Origin: Evansella caseinilytica
GTDB lineage: Bacteria; Bacillota; Bacilli; Bacillales; Salisediminibacteriaceae
NCBI RefSeq assembly: GCF_900107275.1
Contig: NZ_FNPI01000010.1
Span: 62,001 to 126,000 of the forward strand
Direction: 5' to 3'
Length of the DNA: 64,000 nt
Positions 37,089 through 48,112 of the stretch are shown here, one piece after another. Both the position numbers and the translations under genes were made by a program. Every line of letters begins with the position of its first letter. Within the stretch, counting starts at the first letter, position 1. A model generated the notes under the pieces. It had not been told where the DNA came from. It saw only the letters and a list, made by a program, of their open reading frames with translations, and ran no database searches.

Positions 37089-37976
37089 TTAACGCTTTAC
37101 TTTTTTTACAGGAATGTAGATATCCATTTCTTTATTTTTCGATCCATAACATCTTTCGTCATACAGCTCGAATTCCACTGTTCCGTTATGTTCAAAAACC
37201 GATTGTGGAAACCAGTCAGTAAAAATATAGTTCCATGTGGACTGAATGGAAGAGATGAATGATTCCTCAGTTGCTTTTGGGGTAGTGAACACAGCATATT
37301 CCATCTCCGGAAAGCTTTTGTATACCATGCCTTCCGGTGCCGGAGTTCCCTTTTTGACTTCCATTCCAATGACATAAATAAATTCACCTGTTTCAGGACA
37401 AAAATCGGTGCATATGCCGAGTTCTACATTTTTTTGTAAGGGATTTGGAATGTTAGAGCCCAATTTTTTCTCCATGTACTGCTGCCAAAATAAAGGAATG
37501 TCTTTGTTGTTCTGACCGTCTTCATTCTTTGTCTTCAGTTCGTAACCAATAATGTGAAAAGCAGGTTTTGTGACTAATTTCGGTTCCATCATATCTCCTC
37601 CTTGTAAGGTTTTTCTATTCAGGCAGGCCTTTCCGTGAAAGGGTCCGGAGATTCTGTTTGCGCTGCGGTATTGCTTTGGGGAAACGCCATACATCTTTTT
37701 GAACGCCCGGTTGAAGGATTCGTGGTATTGAAAACCAACATCGATGGCAATGTCGATCACCTTTTCATCTGTATAGAAAAGACGCTCTGCTGCACACGTG
37801 AGTCTTCTTTTTCGTACATAATCGATCACAGATTCTTCAACCATCGCATGAAAGACACGATGATAATGAAAGGGAGAAAAACAAGCGATATTAGCTAATT
37901 TTTCCAAAGTTATTTGTTCATGCAGGTTCTCTTCAATGAAATCAAGCGTTCGTTGTATACAAATGACGTAATCCAT
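37089..37976 (-). CDS. AraC family regulator with GyrI-like effector domain
   Basis: A 295-residue protein. The N-terminal two-HTH AraC DNA-binding region (about 8-108, LEKLANIACFSPFHYHRVFHAMV and VIDIAIDVGFQYHESFNRAFKKMYGVSPKQYR) is joined to a GyrI-like/SOUL-fold domain (about 128-295) such as binds small lipophilic effectors in Rob and BmrR relatives. Target genes are unknown. RBS is weak, GTGAAGGGG. The gene lies opposite to both neighbours, between yvoF and hisZ, which are close together in B. subtilis, so it is an accessory insertion. No transport or resistance gene that it might control is adjacent. Confidence 0.88.
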   Translation of the reverse strand: MDYVICIQRTLDFIEENLHEQITLEKLANIACFSPFHYHRVFHAMVEESVIDYVRKRRLTCAAERLFYTDEKVIDIAIDVGFQYHESFNRAFKKMYGVSPKQYRSANRISGPFHGKACLNRKTLQGGDMMEPKLVTKPAFHIIGYELKTKNEDGQNNKDIPLFWQQYMEKKLGSNIPNPLQKNVELGICTDFCPETGEFIYVIGMEVKKGTPAPEGMVYKSFPEMEYAVFTTPKATEESFISSIQSTWNYIFTDWFPQSVFEHNGTVEFELYDERCYGSKNKEMDIYIPVKKVKR

Positions 37977-38001
37977 TCCCCTTCACCTACCCTATATCAA
38001 T

Positions 38002-38052
38002 AATAACAGCAAACATATATTCGTTCTTAACACTTTTTGCTGTTATTTTTTA
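38002..38052 (+). terminator. Orphan hairpin with T-run upstream of the his operon
   Basis: AATAACAGC (38002-38010)/GCTGTTATT (38039-38047) with an AAA/TTT extension, then TTTTTAC. It lies upstream of the divergent AraC gene and 340 bp before hisZ; no rightward gene ends here. It might be an attenuator if a his promoter lies further left, but no His-codon-rich leader was found. Confidence 0.3.
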
Positions 38053-38315
38053 CTTTCATCATATATTACAGCCAGCCGCCCATGCTAATAACAGCTTTGT
38101 TTTAATCTCTTCTCCATACTTGGCAAATCAGAATGGATCTTTTTATGTGCAGTTAGCTTAGCAAAAAGAAATAACAGAAATAAATACCTTCGATGCGATC
38201 TTTTCCTGTTGACGATCCTCGCATCTCGCTGTAGACTACTTATTATAATCTTTAATTCGCTAATGCTTTATCAAATTAAAGCAAAAGTAGTTATCTGTGA
38301 AGTAAAAACCGGATG

Positions 38316-38375
38316 TTCACAAAATTGTCAGGGGCCATGTCCCCGAACTTTTTTTCGGGGACATGGCCCCTGACA
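38316..38375. repeat. REP-like 22-bp perfect palindrome abutting the hisZ ribosome binding site
   Basis: The arms are 38326-38347 and 38354-38375, a perfect 22-bp inverted repeat containing CAGGGGCCATGTCCCCG, with a CTTTTT loop. GTTCACAAAAT precedes it as in the other REP-like copies. The right arm ends only 5-6 nt before the GAGGTGG ribosome binding site of hisZ. Confidence 0.9.
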
Positions 38376-38391
38376 AAAAAGAGGTGGTTGG

Positions 38392-39582
38392 ATGACGAAG
38401 CTATTCATGTTTGAAAAGCCGGCAGGGATGAAGGATACATTGCCGGAGCTCTATCAGTTGAAAAAGCAGGTGAAGGATGCGATTTCCGGGGAAATTGCCC
38501 GCTGGGGATACGCCCCGATTGAAACACCGACACTGGAATATTATGAAACCGTTGGAACGGTCTCCGCAATTCAGGATCAGCAGCTTTTTAAGCTCCTGGA
38601 CCAGGAAGGAAACACCCTCGTTCTCCGTCCTGATATGACGGCACCGATTGCCCGGATTGCTGCATCAACTTTACAGTCCGCCAACCGGCCATTGCGCCTG
38701 ACGTATGATGCGCCGTTGTTCCGTTCCCAGCAGCGAGAAGGCGGAAAGCCGGCAGAATTTGAACAAATTGGAGTCGAGCTTATTGGCGACCGTTCGAACA
38801 GCGCCGATGGTGAAGTGATCGCACTGATGATGGCGTCGCTGGAAAAAGCAGGACTAAGCAATTATCAAATTGCCATCGGTCATATCGGCTTTGTCAATTC
38901 ATTCCTTGAAGAAATTCTCGGCAATGAAACGCGGGCAGACAGATTTCGGCGCCATTTATATGAAAAAAATTATGTCGGTTTCCGGAAGGAAGCAGAACAA
39001 CTTCCGCTTTCCTCGATTGACAAACGCCGTCTGACAGGTCTTTTAAAGCTAAAAGGGGATGCTGCAGTTTTAGATCACGCACATGCTCTTGTGGAAAGTG
39101 CGAAAGCCAAACAAGCGTTAGTGCAAATCGAGCAGTTGATGGAAGTCCTTGGCGCTTACGAACTTATCGGGAAAGTGAGCATTGACCTGAATCTTGTCAT
39201 GCATATGAGCTATTATACGGGGACGGTTTTTGAAGCTTACAGCGAAGGTCTCGGCTTCCCCCTAGGAAGCGGCGGCCGCTATGACGAGCTGTTATCGAAA
39301 TTCAACCATCCTGAGTCGGCTACAGGCTTCGGTTTACGACTCGATCGCCTGTCGGAAGCTCTCGGTAAAACGAAGGAATCGATTATCAGTGATGTATGCA
39401 TTATTTTCAGCAATGAGCGGCGAAAAGAGGCAATGGAAAAAGCGCAGCGACTCCGTAAAAACGACCGCACCGTTGTTATCCAGGATCTTGCGGGCGTTGC
39501 CGATGTGGATGCCTATTCTTCCCAGTTTACGGAAGTCATTTATCTCATCGGATCAAACGGGAATGGGAGGAGTTCAGCGTGA
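38392..39582 (+). CDS. hisZ: ATP phosphoribosyltransferase regulatory subunit
   Basis: A 396-residue HisS-like paralogue that has lost tRNA charging and forms the hetero-octameric ATP phosphoribosyltransferase with short HisG. It keeps the class II synthetase fold ([45 protein letters not shown]) but lacks the C-terminal anticodon-binding domain of HisRS. The short HisG next door needs it. Start ATG follows GAGGTGG. The coding end overlaps hisG by 4 nt (GTGA). Confidence 0.95.
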   Translation: MTKLFMFEKPAGMKDTLPELYQLKKQVKDAISGEIARWGYAPIETPTLEYYETVGTVSAIQDQQLFKLLDQEGNTLVLRPDMTAPIARIAASTLQSANRPLRLTYDAPLFRSQQREGGKPAEFEQIGVELIGDRSNSADGEVIALMMASLEKAGLSNYQIAIGHIGFVNSFLEEILGNETRADRFRRHLYEKNYVGFRKEAEQLPLSSIDKRRLTGLLKLKGDAAVLDHAHALVESAKAKQALVQIEQLMEVLGAYELIGKVSIDLNLVMHMSYYTGTVFEAYSEGLGFPLGSGGRYDELLSKFNHPESATGFGLRLDRLSEALGKTKESIISDVCIIFSNERRKEAMEKAQRLRKNDRTVVIQDLAGVADVDAYSSQFTEVIYLIGSNGNGRSSA

Positions 39583-40238
39583 CGAAGGAAATAACACGTG
39601 AAATATTGACGGTTGCCATGCCGAAAGGCCGTATTTTTGATGAAGCAGTCGCTTTGCTGCGCCGGGCTAACTACCCGCTTCCACCGGAATTTGAAAAATC
39701 CAGGAAACTGATCATCGACTCTCCGGATGCAGGGATGCGCTTTATTTTAGCAAAACCGATGGATGTGCCTACATATGTAGAACACGGAGTCGCTGATGTC
39801 GGAGTTGCCGGGAAGGATGTTTTACTGGAAGAAAAACGGGATGTTTATGAAGTGCTCGATTTAAAAATCAGTCCATGTTACATGGCCGTTGCTGCCCTGC
39901 CGACCTATAATCCGAAAGCGGATATTGCGTCGAAAATCGCTACGAAATATCCGAATCTTGCGTCAACGTATTTCCGCGAGCAAGGGGAGCAGGTGGAAAT
40001 CATTAAATTAAACGGCTCCATCGAGTTAGCGCCGATTGTCGGTCTTGCCGATCGCATTGTTGATATTGTTTCCACCGGAAGGACATTGAAGGAAAACGGC
40101 CTGATTGAACTGGAAACGATGATGCCGATCACTTCCCGGTTCGTTGTCAATCCGGTAAGCTACCGAATGAAGTCGTTGCAAATTGATGAGATGGTGGAAC
40201 GAATATCAGCGGTTGTCGAAGGAGGCGAAGGTTCATGA
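39579..40238 (+). CDS. hisG: ATP phosphoribosyltransferase, short form
   Basis: A 219-residue HisG_S that joins ATP and PRPP in the first step of histidine synthesis. It lacks the regulatory C-terminal domain of long HisG, consistent with hisZ. The signature near 148-170 ([27 protein letters not shown]) is clear. GTG start with GGAGG 8 nt upstream, overlapping hisZ; its stop overlaps the hisD start (ATGA). Confidence 0.96.
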   Translation: MTKEITREILTVAMPKGRIFDEAVALLRRANYPLPPEFEKSRKLIIDSPDAGMRFILAKPMDVPTYVEHGVADVGVAGKDVLLEEKRDVYEVLDLKISPCYMAVAALPTYNPKADIASKIATKYPNLASTYFREQGEQVEIIKLNGSIELAPIVGLADRIVDIVSTGRTLKENGLIELETMMPITSRFVVNPVSYRMKSLQIDEMVERISAVVEGGEGS

Positions 40239-41509
40239 AGATCATTCGGTTGACCAAGGATGTCACGCTGAAGCGCTCGCTTGCTGCCGGAACGAAACAG
40301 CAGCAGGAAACGGTGAAAGCGATAATAGAACAAGTAAAAAACAATGGCGATGAAGCTCTCCGGCAATTGACAGAAAGGTATGACGGCACGGAAGTCCGTC
40401 AGCTGCTTGTTTCTGAAGAGGAAACGGCCGCGGCTTACCAGTCCGTTTCTAAAGAAGCTCTGGCGATTATTCGCGAAGCGAGGGACAATATCCGCGATTT
40501 TCACTCCCGTCAGGTGCAGCAGTCGTGGTTGACAACGAAAGCCGACGGAACGATTCTCGGACAAAAGGTAACCCCCCTTGATGCAGTAGGCGTATATGTC
40601 CCTGGCGGACGCGCTGCCTATCCATCATCGATTCTCATGAACGTTGTCCCGGCGCAAGTGGCAGGCGTCGAAAGAATTGCCATGGTGTCACCGCCGCAAA
40701 AGGACGGCACACTGAGCGCCGCCGTCCTCGTTACGGCAAGGGAGCTCGGCATTACAGAAATTTACAAGATCGGTGGAGCACAGGCGATCGCAGCGCTTGC
40801 CTTTGGAACGGAAACGATCCGTGCGGTAGATAAAATCGTCGGTCCTGGGAATATTTATGTGGCACTTGCAAAGCAGCAGGTATACGGCATCACCGCCATC
40901 GATATGATTGCCGGTCCGAGTGAAATCGTCGTCCTCGCCGATGAGACGGCGAACCCGGAACATATCGCCGCGGATTTACTGTCGCAAGCGGAGCACGATC
41001 CGCTGGCATCCGCTGTTCTTGTGACAACTTGCGAGAAAGCCGCGGAAGCTGTAGCCGCGGAAGTGGTGAAACAGCTGGAAAGCTTGCCGAAAAAAACGAT
41101 TGCGGAAGCTGCGATCAACGGTTACGGCGCGATTTATGTCGCCGACGATTTACAAGCGGCAATAGATGCGGTAAATGAGCTCGCACCTGAACATTTGGAA
41201 ATCGTTGTATCGTCACCTTGGGATATTCTGCCGAGTATCCGGCACGCCGGCGCGATTTTTCTTGGCGCATACAGCTCCGAACCAGTTGGCGATTATTTTG
41301 CCGGTCCGAATCATGTGTTGCCGACCAACGGAACAGCCCGGTTTTCCAGTCCGTTAAATGTAGAAGATTTCACAAAAAAATCGAGCATCATTTCCTACAG
41401 CAAAGCGGCACTGGAGGCGCACGGCGAAAAAATTGCTGCCTTTGCAAGGTTGGAAGGCCTGGAAGCTCACGCACGCGCCGTGGAAAAAAGGCTTGGTAGG
41501 AACCGGTAA
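40235..41509 (+). CDS. hisD: Histidinol dehydrogenase
   Basis: A 424-residue NAD-dependent zinc enzyme for the last two oxidations, L-histidinol to L-histidine. The signature [35 protein letters not shown] contains Gln and His zinc ligands, and PEHLE with the downstream [17 protein letters not shown] contribute catalytic residues. The upstream gene overlaps by 4 nt, but the downstream gene is 105 nt away because a repeat has inserted after the stop. Confidence 0.96.
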   Translation: MKIIRLTKDVTLKRSLAAGTKQQQETVKAIIEQVKNNGDEALRQLTERYDGTEVRQLLVSEEETAAAYQSVSKEALAIIREARDNIRDFHSRQVQQSWLTTKADGTILGQKVTPLDAVGVYVPGGRAAYPSSILMNVVPAQVAGVERIAMVSPPQKDGTLSAAVLVTARELGITEIYKIGGAQAIAALAFGTETIRAVDKIVGPGNIYVALAKQQVYGITAIDMIAGPSEIVVLADETANPEHIAADLLSQAEHDPLASAVLVTTCEKAAEAVAAEVVKQLESLPKKTIAEAAINGYGAIYVADDLQAAIDAVNELAPEHLEIVVSSPWDILPSIRHAGAIFLGAYSSEPVGDYFAGPNHVLPTNGTARFSSPLNVEDFTKKSSIISYSKAALEAHGEKIAAFARLEGLEAHARAVEKRLGRNR

Positions 41510-41515
41510 AAGTAC

Positions 41516-41553
41516 TTGTTCAAAAAGATCGGTTTTTATCTTTTTGAACACAC
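41516..41553 (-). repeat. A-type hairpin inside the his operon
   Basis: TGTTCAAAAAGAT (41518-41530)/ATCTTTTTGAACA (41539-41551), loop CGGTTTTT, i.e. the A loop AAAAACCG in reverse. It starts 8 nt after the hisD stop. All other his junctions here overlap or abut, so this is a recent addition or a deliberate intra-operon hairpin. No T-run follows. Confidence 0.85.
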
Positions 41554-41614
41554 TAATATCGATTCGGTAGAACCGCAGTTTGCGGTTGGAAATTGTGAAT
41601 GGAGGACAAGGTAT

Positions 41615-42208
41615 ATGAGGAAACGAGAAGCTACGGTACGACGTAAGACAAATGAAACGACGATTGAAGTGACGATAAACATTGATGGAAAAGGAAAAGG
41701 AGTAATTGAGACAGACGTCCCGTTTATGAGTCATATGCTGGATTTGTTCACTCGCCACGGATTGTTTGATGCAACGTTTATTGCAAAGGGAGATATCGAC
41801 ATCGACGATCACCATACTACGGAGGATATCGGCATTGTTTTAGGCGAAGCCCTGAAGCAGGCTCTTGGTGATAAACAAGGAATTCGCCGCTACGGCAATG
41901 CTTTTGTTCCGATGGACGATGCCCTTGCACAAGTCACGGTCGACTTGAGCAACCGCCCGCATTTAGAATTTCGCGGAGAACTTCCCTCACAAAAGGTCGG
42001 TACCTTTGATACAGAGCTTGTTCACGAGTTTTTGTGGAAGCTGGCGCTTGAGGCACGGATAAATCTACATGTCAACGTGCATTACGGAAGAAATACGCAC
42101 CACATCATTGAGGCGATATTTAAAGCACTCGGCCGCGCGCTGGATGAAGCAACGCAAATCGATCCGAGAGTCAACGGTGTGCCGTCGACGAAAGGGAGCT
42201 TATCATGA
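41615..42208 (+). CDS. hisB: Imidazoleglycerol-phosphate dehydratase
   Basis: A 197-residue manganese enzyme that dehydrates imidazole glycerol phosphate to imidazole acetol phosphate. Both metal-binding HH motifs are present: [11 protein letters not shown] (about 64-74) and [17 protein letters not shown] (about 160-176); [14 protein letters not shown] is the family start signature. It is the monofunctional form without a histidinol phosphatase domain. ATG at 41615 with GGAGG 9 nt upstream; the frame runs back through the repeat to 41516 without a ribosome binding site. Overlaps hisH by 4 nt. Confidence 0.96.
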   Translation: MRKREATVRRKTNETTIEVTINIDGKGKGVIETDVPFMSHMLDLFTRHGLFDATFIAKGDIDIDDHHTTEDIGIVLGEALKQALGDKQGIRRYGNAFVPMDDALAQVTVDLSNRPHLEFRGELPSQKVGTFDTELVHEFLWKLALEARINLHVNVHYGRNTHHIIEAIFKALGRALDEATQIDPRVNGVPSTKGSLS

Positions 42209-42840
42209 TTGGCATCATCGACTATGGAATGGGAAATCTGCACAGCGTCACGAAAGGATTGGAGCGAATCGGCTGTGCCTCGTTTGTTTCTGCGGATGTC
42301 AAGGAGCTGGCACAGGCAGAACGCTTGATTCTTCCCGGAGTCGGTTCGTTCCGGGATGGCATGCGGGAATTGAAAGCGCAAGGATTGACCGCGTTTTTGC
42401 TTGAACAAGCGAACAAAAACAAGCCTGTTCTCGGCATTTGTCTCGGAATGCAGCTACTTTTTGAAGAAAGTGAGGAAAACGGGCGCACTTTAGGACTCGG
42501 CCTGCTGCCCGGCAAGGTGAAACGCTTCCCCGGCGTGACAACCGCGGGCGAGCGCTATAAAGTGCCGCACATGGGCTGGAATCGCCTTCACGTTCACCAG
42601 GTGGATCACCCGATTTTACACGTGGTCCCGCCGGGGCATGTATATTTCGTCCACTCCTATGTTGTCCATGTGGGGAACGATGATGTACTTGTCGCTTCTG
42701 CAAGCTATGGAGATCAACTCGTTCCCGCAGTGGTTTCGCGTGGGAACGTTTGGGGAACGCAATTTCATCCGGAAAAAAGCAGTGTGCTGGGAATGCAAAT
42801 GTTAAGAAACTTTGCCAGAGCAAAGGAGGGGATGCAATAA
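42205..42840 (+). CDS. hisH: Imidazole glycerol phosphate synthase, glutaminase subunit
   Basis: A 211-residue class I glutamine amidotransferase that feeds ammonia to HisF. The nucleophile Cys lies in [13 protein letters not shown] (about 78), and His/Glu of the triad are in GTQFHPEKS (about 190). Starts at the overlapping ATGA with hisB and ends directly against hisA (TAA then ATG). Confidence 0.96.
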   Translation: MIGIIDYGMGNLHSVTKGLERIGCASFVSADVKELAQAERLILPGVGSFRDGMRELKAQGLTAFLLEQANKNKPVLGICLGMQLLFEESEENGRTLGLGLLPGKVKRFPGVTTAGERYKVPHMGWNRLHVHQVDHPILHVVPPGHVYFVHSYVVHVGNDDVLVASASYGDQLVPAVVSRGNVWGTQFHPEKSSVLGMQMLRNFARAKEGMQ

Positions 42841-43581
42841 ATGTTTACATTATATCCGGCAATCGATATTCGCGGCGGAAAATGCGTCCGTCTTATACAA
42901 GGAGATTACAACAAGGAAACAGTTTACGGGGAGTCTCCGCTGGACATGGCTGAATCGTTTGTCAACCAGGGGGCGGACTGGGTTCATCTAGTTGATTTGG
43001 ATGGAGCAAAGCAAGGATACCCGGTGAATCGTGACATCATTCTGCAGGCAGCCGCGCAGCTTAGCGCGCAAGTGCAGGTGGGCGGTGGCATCCGTACGAA
43101 GGAAGCGGTGGAGCGGTATTTAACGAACGGTGTTGCCCGCGTGATTCTTGGCAGCTCGGCCATTGCAGATCCCAAATTTGTAAAAGACATGCTTCGAGCA
43201 TACGGCGGCCGGCGGATCGCTGTCGGAATTGATGCCCGCGACGGATATGTGGCGACTCACGGCTGGTTACAGACATCGTCGGTAAAAGCGGAAGAACTGG
43301 CGTTGGAGTTAGTGGATCATGGTGCTGAAATCTTCATTATGACCGACATTTCCCGCGACGGTATGCTTGCCGGTCCAAATGTGGAGGCGATTGCCGCCCT
43401 CGGGAGGGTGACCGGAAAAGAAGTGATTGCCTCCGGCGGTGTTTCTAATTTGACCGATGTTCGGCAACTGCACGCCAGGGTGAACGACGGCATTGCCGGA
43501 GCAATCATCGGAAAGGCGATTTATACCGGACGTATCAGCTTGCAAGAAGCGCTGTTGGAGGTGAACGGGAATGCTGACTAA
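42841..43581 (+). CDS. hisA: ProFAR isomerase
   Basis: A 246-residue TIM barrel that isomerises ProFAR to PRFAR. Catalytic Asp8 sits in [12 protein letters not shown] and the second Asp in MTDISRDGM (about 128). Phosphate loops VGGGIRT and ASGGVSN are visible. RBS AGGAGGGG lies within the end of hisH. It overlaps hisF by 11 nt. Confidence 0.96.
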   Translation: MFTLYPAIDIRGGKCVRLIQGDYNKETVYGESPLDMAESFVNQGADWVHLVDLDGAKQGYPVNRDIILQAAAQLSAQVQVGGGIRTKEAVERYLTNGVARVILGSSAIADPKFVKDMLRAYGGRRIAVGIDARDGYVATHGWLQTSSVKAEELALELVDHGAEIFIMTDISRDGMLAGPNVEAIAALGRVTGKEVIASGGVSNLTDVRQLHARVNDGIAGAIIGKAIYTGRISLQEALLEVNGNAD

Positions 43582-44329
43582 ACGAATTATTCCCTGTCTT
43601 GACGTAAAGGAAGGGCGTGTGGTGAAAGGAGTGCAGTTTGTAGATTTGCGGGATGCCGGCGACCCTGTGGAGCTCGCTGCGTTTTATGACGAGCAAGGGG
43701 CTGACGAGCTTGTTTTTCTCGATATTTCTGCTTCGCATGAGGGGCGGGAAACGATGGTGGATGTCGTTGAGCAAGTAGCGGGAAAATTAGCGATTCCTTT
43801 TACTGTCGGCGGGGGAATTAATACACTGGAAGACATGAAACGTATTCTTCGGGCAGGAGCGGACAAAGTCTCGATCAATACTGCGGCTGTTTTGCGGCCC
43901 GAACTCATTCGGGAAGGAGCGGATTTTTTTGGCTCCCAATGCATCGTCCTAGCTGTTGATGCGAAATGGGAGGAAGAGCTTGACTTGTGGCGCGTATACA
44001 CTCACGGTGGACGGAAGGCAACAGACCGCGATGTTCTATCCTGGGTCAAGGAAGCAACGGAGCTCGGAGCAGGAGAAATTTTGTTGACGAGCATGGATCA
44101 GGACGGGAAAAAAACAGGCTTCGATCTTGCGCTGACGACGGCGGTAAGTGAAGTTGTCTCCGTACCGGTGATTGCTTCCGGCGGCGCAGGACAAAGGGAG
44201 CATTTTTATGAAGTGTTCGAGGCTGGGGCAGCGGATGCGGCGCTCGCGGCGTCGATTTTTCACTATAAAGAAACATCCGTAGCGGAAGTCAAGGCGCATT
44301 TGAAGGAAAAGGGGCTGGAAATACGATGA
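43571..44329 (+). CDS. hisF: Imidazole glycerol phosphate synthase, cyclase subunit
   Basis: A 252-residue TIM barrel, partner of HisH. It makes imidazole glycerol phosphate plus AICAR, the latter returning to purine synthesis. Asp11 in [13 protein letters not shown] and Asp130 in [14 protein letters not shown] are the catalytic pair; VGGGINT and ASGGAG bind phosphate. Overlaps both neighbours. Confidence 0.96.
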   Translation: MLTKRIIPCLDVKEGRVVKGVQFVDLRDAGDPVELAAFYDEQGADELVFLDISASHEGRETMVDVVEQVAGKLAIPFTVGGGINTLEDMKRILRAGADKVSINTAAVLRPELIREGADFFGSQCIVLAVDAKWEEELDLWRVYTHGGRKATDRDVLSWVKEATELGAGEILLTSMDQDGKKTGFDLALTTAVSEVVSVPVIASGGAGQREHFYEVFEAGAADAALAASIFHYKETSVAEVKAHLKEKGLEIR

Positions 44330-45006
44330 TCAACATGGAGGCTGTCCGGTTTGATGAAAAGGGACTTATTCCGACGGTTGTGCAAGATTGGCAATCAAAG
44401 GAGGTCCTTACCGTCGCCTATATGAATAAAGAGTCATTGGAAAAAAGCATTGCAACGGGAGAAACATGGTTTTATAGTCGTTCGCGGCAAGCGCTTTGGC
44501 ATAAAGGAGAAACCTCCGGAAATACGCAGCGGATTGTCGGAATGATGCTTGATTGTGACCAGGATGCACTGGTCGTTACAGTGGAACCGAACGGACCCGC
44601 ATGTCATAACGGCACTTTCAGTTGTTTTTCAAACGAGGAGCAGTTGGCGGCTGTTGATAATAAAAGTAAGGATAATACAGGGAATTCAGAAAGTGAGCAA
44701 AGCGCGGCGGCCGATGAGGAGAGATTTGCGATTATCCGAAAGCTGGAAAGGCTGATCGCCGAACGGGAAACAGAGCGCCCGGAAGGATCGTATACGACTT
44801 ACTTATTTAATGAAGGTGTCGACAAAATTTTGAAAAAAATCGGGGAAGAGGCAGCAGAGGTGATTATTGCTGCCAAAAACCGCTCCAAAGAAGAGCTGAC
44901 GTGGGAGAGTGCCGATTTGTTGTATCATTGGCTTGTACTGCTCCGGGAACAGCAGTTGCCACTTGATGCCGTTCTCCAGCGGCTCGCGGACCGGCATGGG
45001 CATTAG
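44326..45006 (+). CDS. hisIE: Bifunctional phosphoribosyl-AMP cyclohydrolase / phosphoribosyl-ATP pyrophosphatase
   Basis: A 226-residue fusion for steps two and three of histidine synthesis. HisI (about 1-105): [20 protein letters not shown] and the metal site DCDQDAL with [11 protein letters not shown]. HisE (about 135-226): [27 protein letters not shown]. The linker (about 108-130, [20 protein letters not shown]) is hydrophilic and longer than in B. subtilis HisI (209 total). It ends the operon; no clear terminator follows. Confidence 0.95.
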   Translation: MINMEAVRFDEKGLIPTVVQDWQSKEVLTVAYMNKESLEKSIATGETWFYSRSRQALWHKGETSGNTQRIVGMMLDCDQDALVVTVEPNGPACHNGTFSCFSNEEQLAAVDNKSKDNTGNSESEQSAAADEERFAIIRKLERLIAERETERPEGSYTTYLFNEGVDKILKKIGEEAAEVIIAAKNRSKEELTWESADLLYHWLVLLREQQLPLDAVLQRLADRHGH

Positions 45007-45072
45007 CCGTAAGGCGGGACGTAAAGCCGGCACGGTGTGATGGCGTCGAATCGAACAGGCGCTGTTTTGAAA

Positions 45073-45130
45073 TGTTCACAAAATTGTGCGGGACCATGTC
45101 CCCGAATAAAATTTTACAAATTGTCCGGGT
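45073..45130 (+). repeat. REP-like sequence after the his operon
   Basis: ATGTTCACAAAATTGTGCGG then GACCATGTCCCCGAA, followed by AAAATTTTACAAATTGTCCGGG, an imperfect second half. It lies between hisIE and the TPR gene. Confidence 0.6.
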
Positions 45131-45228
45131 CATTTCCGCCCTGTACTGCAATTCTTTAAAGCATGGTATATAATGAATGAGACGTACATCCTTTAAACAT
45201 GTTCTTTCAGGGATTGGAGGCTTATGCC

Positions 45229-46311
45229 ATGCGGGAATTATATTCAAAACAGAAAAAGGGTCAAGTCATACCTTTTTTGCAAAACGGAGCATATTTTTAC
45301 CGAAAAGGAATTAAAGCATATCAAAACCATCATATTGAGAAAGCGATAAAATATATAGAAAAAGCCATGCTGCTGGAACCGGAAGAACCAGTGTTTGTGT
45401 GTCAGCTTGCCATTGTCCTTTCAGAGAAAGGACAATATGAAGAGGCAAACAACCTGTTGGAACAGGTGATCAACGATCTCGATGAGTCATTGAGTGAATG
45501 TTATTTTTTTATGGCGAATAATTTCGCACACCTCGGTCGGTTTGATGCCGCGAAAACGTTGCTGACAAAGTATTTGGAGCTGGATCCGGAAGGGGAATTT
45601 GCAGAGGACGCCAATTCATTATTGTATGTATTGGAGGAAGAAAGCGCCTTTTTAGTGGAGGACGGCAGCCCATCAACTGATACCCCAACGAATATCGAAG
45701 CAATCGTCGATTCACTCAATAAAGGAGACTTTGCCGGAGCAGAGAATGATGCGCGGGTCTATTTAACGAAGAATCCGCACGATTGGGATGTTTACGCGTA
45801 CCTTGCAGAATCGCTTATCATGCAAGAGCGATTGCCGGAGGCGAAAGCGATACTCAGCGATCTTCTGATAAAGGAAGAACCAAATTTTCTTGCTCAATGT
45901 CTGATGACTTACCTGTTGGAAAAACAAGGTGATGAAAACAGCCGCATGTGGATAAAAAATCTCAGCGAGCTTCATCCGCTGAAGGATTGGCATTGCTATT
46001 ATTTAGCAAAAGTGCTTTTCTTAGTGAAGGAATATGGAAAATCTTATAAATGGTATCAGAAACTGTTTCGAGATAGTGATTTTCGAAAATTTCCTGCATT
46101 TTACCATCAAATGGCGATGACAGCCTGGAAAACCGGCCATCGCAAGAAAGCGGTAGAACTTTGGGAGAGAACAGATAATATGGAAGCGGTTGGTTCTTCG
46201 CCTGCCGGATGTTTTCTTGAGCTTATTGCCACCGCCGATGAGACTGCTGAACCTGCCGATCACTGGTTTATCTATAAAGCACCGCCGGAGCTGGGGGAGC
46301 CGGCGGAATGA
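45229..46311 (+). CDS. yvcD: TPR repeat protein (YvcD-like)
   Basis: A 360-residue protein with TPR-type helix pairs: GAYFYRKGIKAYQNHHIEKAIKYIEKAM (about 22-50), VFVCQLAIVLSEKGQYEEANNLLEQVI, CYFFMANNFAHLGRFDAAKTLLTKYLEL and more up to about 320. It likely serves as a protein-interaction scaffold; no enzymatic motif is seen. Sequence and position resemble B. subtilis YvcD (484), but the protein is shorter. ATG at 45229 has GGAGG 8 nt upstream. In B. subtilis the autolysin gene cwlO lies between yvcD and trxB; here the two are neighbours without it. Confidence 0.8.
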   Translation: MRELYSKQKKGQVIPFLQNGAYFYRKGIKAYQNHHIEKAIKYIEKAMLLEPEEPVFVCQLAIVLSEKGQYEEANNLLEQVINDLDESLSECYFFMANNFAHLGRFDAAKTLLTKYLELDPEGEFAEDANSLLYVLEEESAFLVEDGSPSTDTPTNIEAIVDSLNKGDFAGAENDARVYLTKNPHDWDVYAYLAESLIMQERLPEAKAILSDLLIKEEPNFLAQCLMTYLLEKQGDENSRMWIKNLSELHPLKDWHCYYLAKVLFLVKEYGKSYKWYQKLFRDSDFRKFPAFYHQMAMTAWKTGHRKKAVELWERTDNMEAVGSSPAGCFLELIATADETAEPADHWFIYKAPPELGEPAE

Positions 46312-46355
46312 TATTGCCTGTTACGTCAATAATAACATTGACTGATTTGAGCCCT

Positions 46356-46465
46356 GTGTTCAAAAAGAGGACGCAAGCAACAACGGCAAGCTGGTAGAGG
46401 CGCGGCAGTTATGAGCAGTGGAGCGTACCTGGGGTGAATGTGAGCAGGTCTTTGGACTTATTCGT
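46356..46465 (+). repeat. Degenerate B-type repeat upstream of trxB
   Basis: Starts GTGTTCAAAAAGAGGACGCA and contains GAGGCGCGGCAGTTATGAGC and AGTGGAGCGTAC, as in the B copies at 51065 and 52508; it loses similarity near GGTCTTTGGACTT. Confidence 0.55.
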
Positions 46466-46481
46466 GAATATTTCATACGAT
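46452..46481 (+). promoter_or_regulatory. Candidate promoter of trxB, built on a repeat end
   Basis: TTGGAC (46452-46457), 18 bp, TACGAT (46476-46481). The -35 coincides with the decayed GGACTTTTT end of the B repeat. Confidence 0.4.
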
Positions 46482-46525
46482 AGAGATAAATCAATACAAC
46501 AATTACATTTCTCTAGGGGAGATGA

Positions 46526-47485
<960 letters not shown>

Positions 47486-47509
47486 ATGAACACGGGAATA
47501 ATCGGATCA

Positions 47510-47553
47510 GGGTGTACCACCAATGGCTAAATGCTGTAAGGTGCACCCTTTTT
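47510..47553 (+). terminator. Terminator of trxB
   Basis: GGGTGTACC (47510-47518)/GGTGCACCC (47540-47548), one G-U, followed by five T. Confidence 0.75.
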
Positions 47554-47856
47554 CCATGCTGGGGCAAGCCAACTGAGGCTGAGCATACGGTAATGAAAAA
47601 TAGAAGAAGGATGGACGATTTTTCTGCCGGGAAGGATAACGGGGCCAGCAGTCGGGACTACCTATACAGCTGACGTGAAAAATGCAAAACAGTTGTTTGC
47701 ACCAGTGTTTTTTAAGGCAACAAAAAGAAGGAACGAACAGGTGATCCGATTGCTTGCCGGGCATAAAATACAAACGTTTTTATTATCTGTATTACTCTAT
47801 TTCTCCACTCTGTTATTATCGTATGGAAGGCAAAAATCGACTGAAAAAATTTTTTC

Positions 47857-48009
47857 TTTACAAAACAGGCTTAACCTACATAAAACTTAATTTTGCCTTA
47901 ATCTTACTGTAACACTGTTGCAACATAAAACGGCTATTATTGAGATAGTAATTGACCCCCTTTTTTTATATATTCTTTTTTGCACGGGCTGATGCCCGTG
48001 CCTTTTTTT
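47857..48009 (+). other. Orphan promoter-like region with PhoP-like repeats and a strong terminator
   Basis: TTAATT (47887), TTAATC (47898) and GTAACA (47909) lie at exact 11-bp steps, with TTAACC (47871) and TTTACA (47857) further up, resembling PhoP boxes; TATTAT (47935-47940) follows at -10-like distance. Forty bases on, GCACGGGC/GCCCGTGC (47982-48001, loop TGAT) with seven T is a strong terminator. No ORF lies between, so the product would be an RNA of about 60 nt, or this is a remnant. The rest of the 47486-48546 gap has no supported gene. Confidence 0.4.
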
Positions 48010-48112
48010 GATTTTATCCGGCTGAACAGGTGGTTGCGAACGCGCATTCTGATAATGTTGGATTTGGTTGTAGAAAAAAAGATGTAGTATACTATGATTA
48101 AAGACTGTTATA

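Noticed and set aside
38326-38375. Terminator upstream of hisZ
   Set aside because: The right arm is followed by A residues and not T, so it cannot be a rightward intrinsic terminator.
47675-47890. A 71-codon frame with one hydrophobic stretch after trxB
   Set aside because: GTG start without a ribosome binding site, odd composition, and its end runs into the PhoP-like boxes.
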